A DNA stretch of 64,000 bases, taken from positions 10,365,501-10,429,500 of the forward strand of contig CM062210.1 of assembly GCA_031216445.1 (NCBI GenBank), in the 5' to 3' direction. The position numbers were made by a program, and so were the translations under genes. The notes under the pieces are model-generated. The model worked only from the letters and a program-made list of their open reading frames with translations, ran no database searches and was not told the origin of the DNA. Positions 63,615 to 64,000 of the stretch are shown one piece after another (the stretch's first letter is position 1; each line of letters begins with the position of its first letter). The DNA is from Lateolabrax maculatus (Eukaryota; Chordata; Actinopteri; Acropomatiformes; Lateolabracidae).

Positions 63615-64000
63615 GCTCTGCCTACCTTGTGAGGCCTGTGCTTCTCGTGGACGTGCAGGATGTGGATCCTCAGTCGGTCCCTCTTCTCGAACGACCTGCT
63701 GCAGAGGTTGCAGGGGAACTTCCTGTCGCCCTGGTCCACGCAGCGCGTGTACTTCAGGTGCTTGTCTCTGTAGTACTTGTAGGCGAACACCTTCCCGCAT
63801 CTGTCGCACTTGAATCCCTCACCAGAATCTGTGTGTGTGTGTGTGGAGGGAGATATAGAAGAAGAAGAATGTCCTTTAGTCTGGTGGCGTTGATCACAGC
63901 GGGAGTGGAGTCCGCAGCAGGGGTTAAATCCTGACCTTCCGCAAGGGGGGCCGCGTTGGCGTCCTCCCGGGGGTCCTTGAGGGTGAGCGGGATGCCGAGG
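61320..64000 (-). CDS. prdm14: prdm14, PR domain zinc finger protein 14 (3' part, five exons, cut by window end)
   Basis: Join on the minus strand of 63936-64000 (continues beyond the window), 63626-63828, 63066-63167, 61877-62096 and 61320-61483, giving 250 visible residues. PRDM14 is a nuclear sequence-specific regulator of pluripotency and germ-cell fate in mammals and of motor neuron development in zebrafish. In order: the end of the PR-domain region (LGIPLTLKDP), then six fingers. Finger 1 is the unusual CDRC...HLKYTRC type (C2HC), fingers 2-6 are C2H2. Diagnostic strings are AYKYYRDKHLKYTRC, FEKRDRLRIHILHVHEKHRP, SFSQSSSLNKHMRVH and AFASHAAHDSHVRR, all matching human PRDM14. After finger 6 a separate exon adds a 53-residue tail ending NPEYRPWN. 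The N-terminus and most of the PR domain lie outside. Confidence 0.95.
61484..61876 (-). other. prdm14: prdm14 last intron
   Basis: 393-bp AT-rich intron with GTAAGT donor and TGCAG acceptor. Nothing else seen in it. Confidence 0.82.
61877..62096 (-). CDS. prdm14: prdm14 exon encoding fingers 4 (end) to 6
   Basis: 220 bp, acceptor CCTGCAG, donor GTAAGT (consensus). It encodes AFTASSILRTHIRQHSGERP, finger 5 (CKHCGKAFASHAAHDSHVRR) and finger 6 (CSLCGVSFKEEQELQHHMKN-H-K). If the donor were not used, translation would run on for 14 codons (SKSLCFYIILTRS preceded by K) to a TAG. Confidence 0.95.
62451..62505. repeat. GA-rich and poly-A tract
   Basis: GA units pass into a run of 25 A (62481-62505), in a prdm14 intron. 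On the coding strand this is a long pyrimidine tract. Confidence 0.95.
62787..62818. repeat. AAT trinucleotide repeat
   Basis: About ten units in a prdm14 intron. Confidence 0.97.
62931..62959. repeat. AAT trinucleotide repeat
   Basis: About nine units in the same intron, 110 bp from the previous one. Confidence 0.97.
63066..63167 (-). CDS. prdm14: prdm14 exon encoding finger 3 and start of finger 4
   Basis: 102 bp, 34 codons, phase 0 at both ends. Acceptor CCGCAG, donor GTAGGA. It encodes CSVCGKSFSQSSSLNKHMRV, HSGERPYKCVYCNK. Because it is a whole number of codons, skipping would not shift the frame, but would remove the third finger and the cysteine pair of the fourth. Confidence 0.95.
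63168..63625 (-). other. prdm14: prdm14 intron containing the G run
   Basis: 458-bp intron between the finger 1-2 exon and the finger 3 exon. It contains a short TA run (63236-63252), T-rich stretches near 63453-63490 and the GT/G tract close to its 5' end. Confidence 0.9.
63566..63613. repeat. GT run and 33-base G homopolymer
   Basis: GT units (63566-63580) run into 33 uninterrupted G (63581-63613), only 12 bp from the finger 1-2 exon of prdm14. Confidence 0.95.
63626..63828 (-). CDS. prdm14: prdm14 exon encoding fingers 1-2
   Basis: 203 bp. The acceptor is the end of a CA run (CACACACAG). It encodes SGEGFKCDRCGKVFAYKYY, the first (C2HC) finger, then KFPCNLCSRSFEKRDRLRIH and the HVHEKHRPHK linker. 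The donor is GTAGGC, in phase 0. Confidence 0.95.
63936..64000 (-). CDS. prdm14: prdm14 exon (partial), end of PR-domain region
   Basis: 65 bp to the window edge. It reads LGIPLTLKDPREDANAAPLA and E, with the first G of a GAT codon split across the intron. It aligns with the human segment that starts FLDIPVSL just after the PR domain. The donor is GTCAGG, a weak version of the consensus. The following intron is only 107 bp. Confidence 0.88.

Noticed and set aside
1..64000. CRISPR arrays, toxin-antitoxin, phage or other bacterial-type systems
   Set aside because: The window is vertebrate DNA; the regular repeats present are microsatellites and transposon relics, without spacers or associated genes.

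Overview
The window is vertebrate nuclear DNA, almost certainly from a teleost fish and probably a percomorph. It has split genes with GT-AG introns, many CA/GT microsatellites, and several dispersed repeats of types I recognise from percomorph genomes. Two protein-coding genes can be assembled exon by exon, both on the minus strand. No bacterial, phage, CRISPR or defence-type system is present.

1-38,250: slco5a1, an organic anion transporting polypeptide of the SLCO/OATP family. Nine coding exons (37,051 down to 1,654) join in frame with canonical splice sites into an 866-residue, 12-helix membrane protein with a Kazal-like cysteine-rich extracellular loop. First-coding-exon to second-exon distance is 18.3 kb. 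The 3' UTR runs towards position 1. A probable noncoding first exon and promoter lie near 38.1-38.3 kb. The introns hold microsatellites, a short inverted-repeat (MITE-like) element at 13.3 kb and three relics of one dispersed repeat family.

About 38,300-60,460: roughly 22 kb between genes. No open reading frame there resembles a real protein. It holds microsatellites, a degenerate tandem repeat (41.15-41.37 kb), two further dispersed repeats (45.94 and 49.16 kb) and a perfect 33-bp palindrome at 53.04 kb. Any enhancers of the flanking genes would lie here but cannot be proven from sequence alone.

60,460-64,000: the 3' half of prdm14, the PR-domain zinc-finger regulator. Five exons are visible (the first cut by the window edge), encoding 250 residues: the end of the PR-domain region, six zinc fingers, and a separately encoded 53-residue tail ending in NPEYRPWN. 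The order slco5a1-prdm14, both in the same direction, matches human chromosome 8q13.

The most interesting observation is that tail. It carries YRPW, the tetrapeptide used by Hey-type repressors in a C-terminal motif related to the Groucho/TLE-binding WRPW, on a spliced terminal exon. The human protein, as I remember it, ends a few residues after its last finger. Other points are a CA repeat directly behind the donor of the slco5a1 Kazal exon, upstream ORFs before the slco5a1 start, and a 33-base G run inside prdm14.
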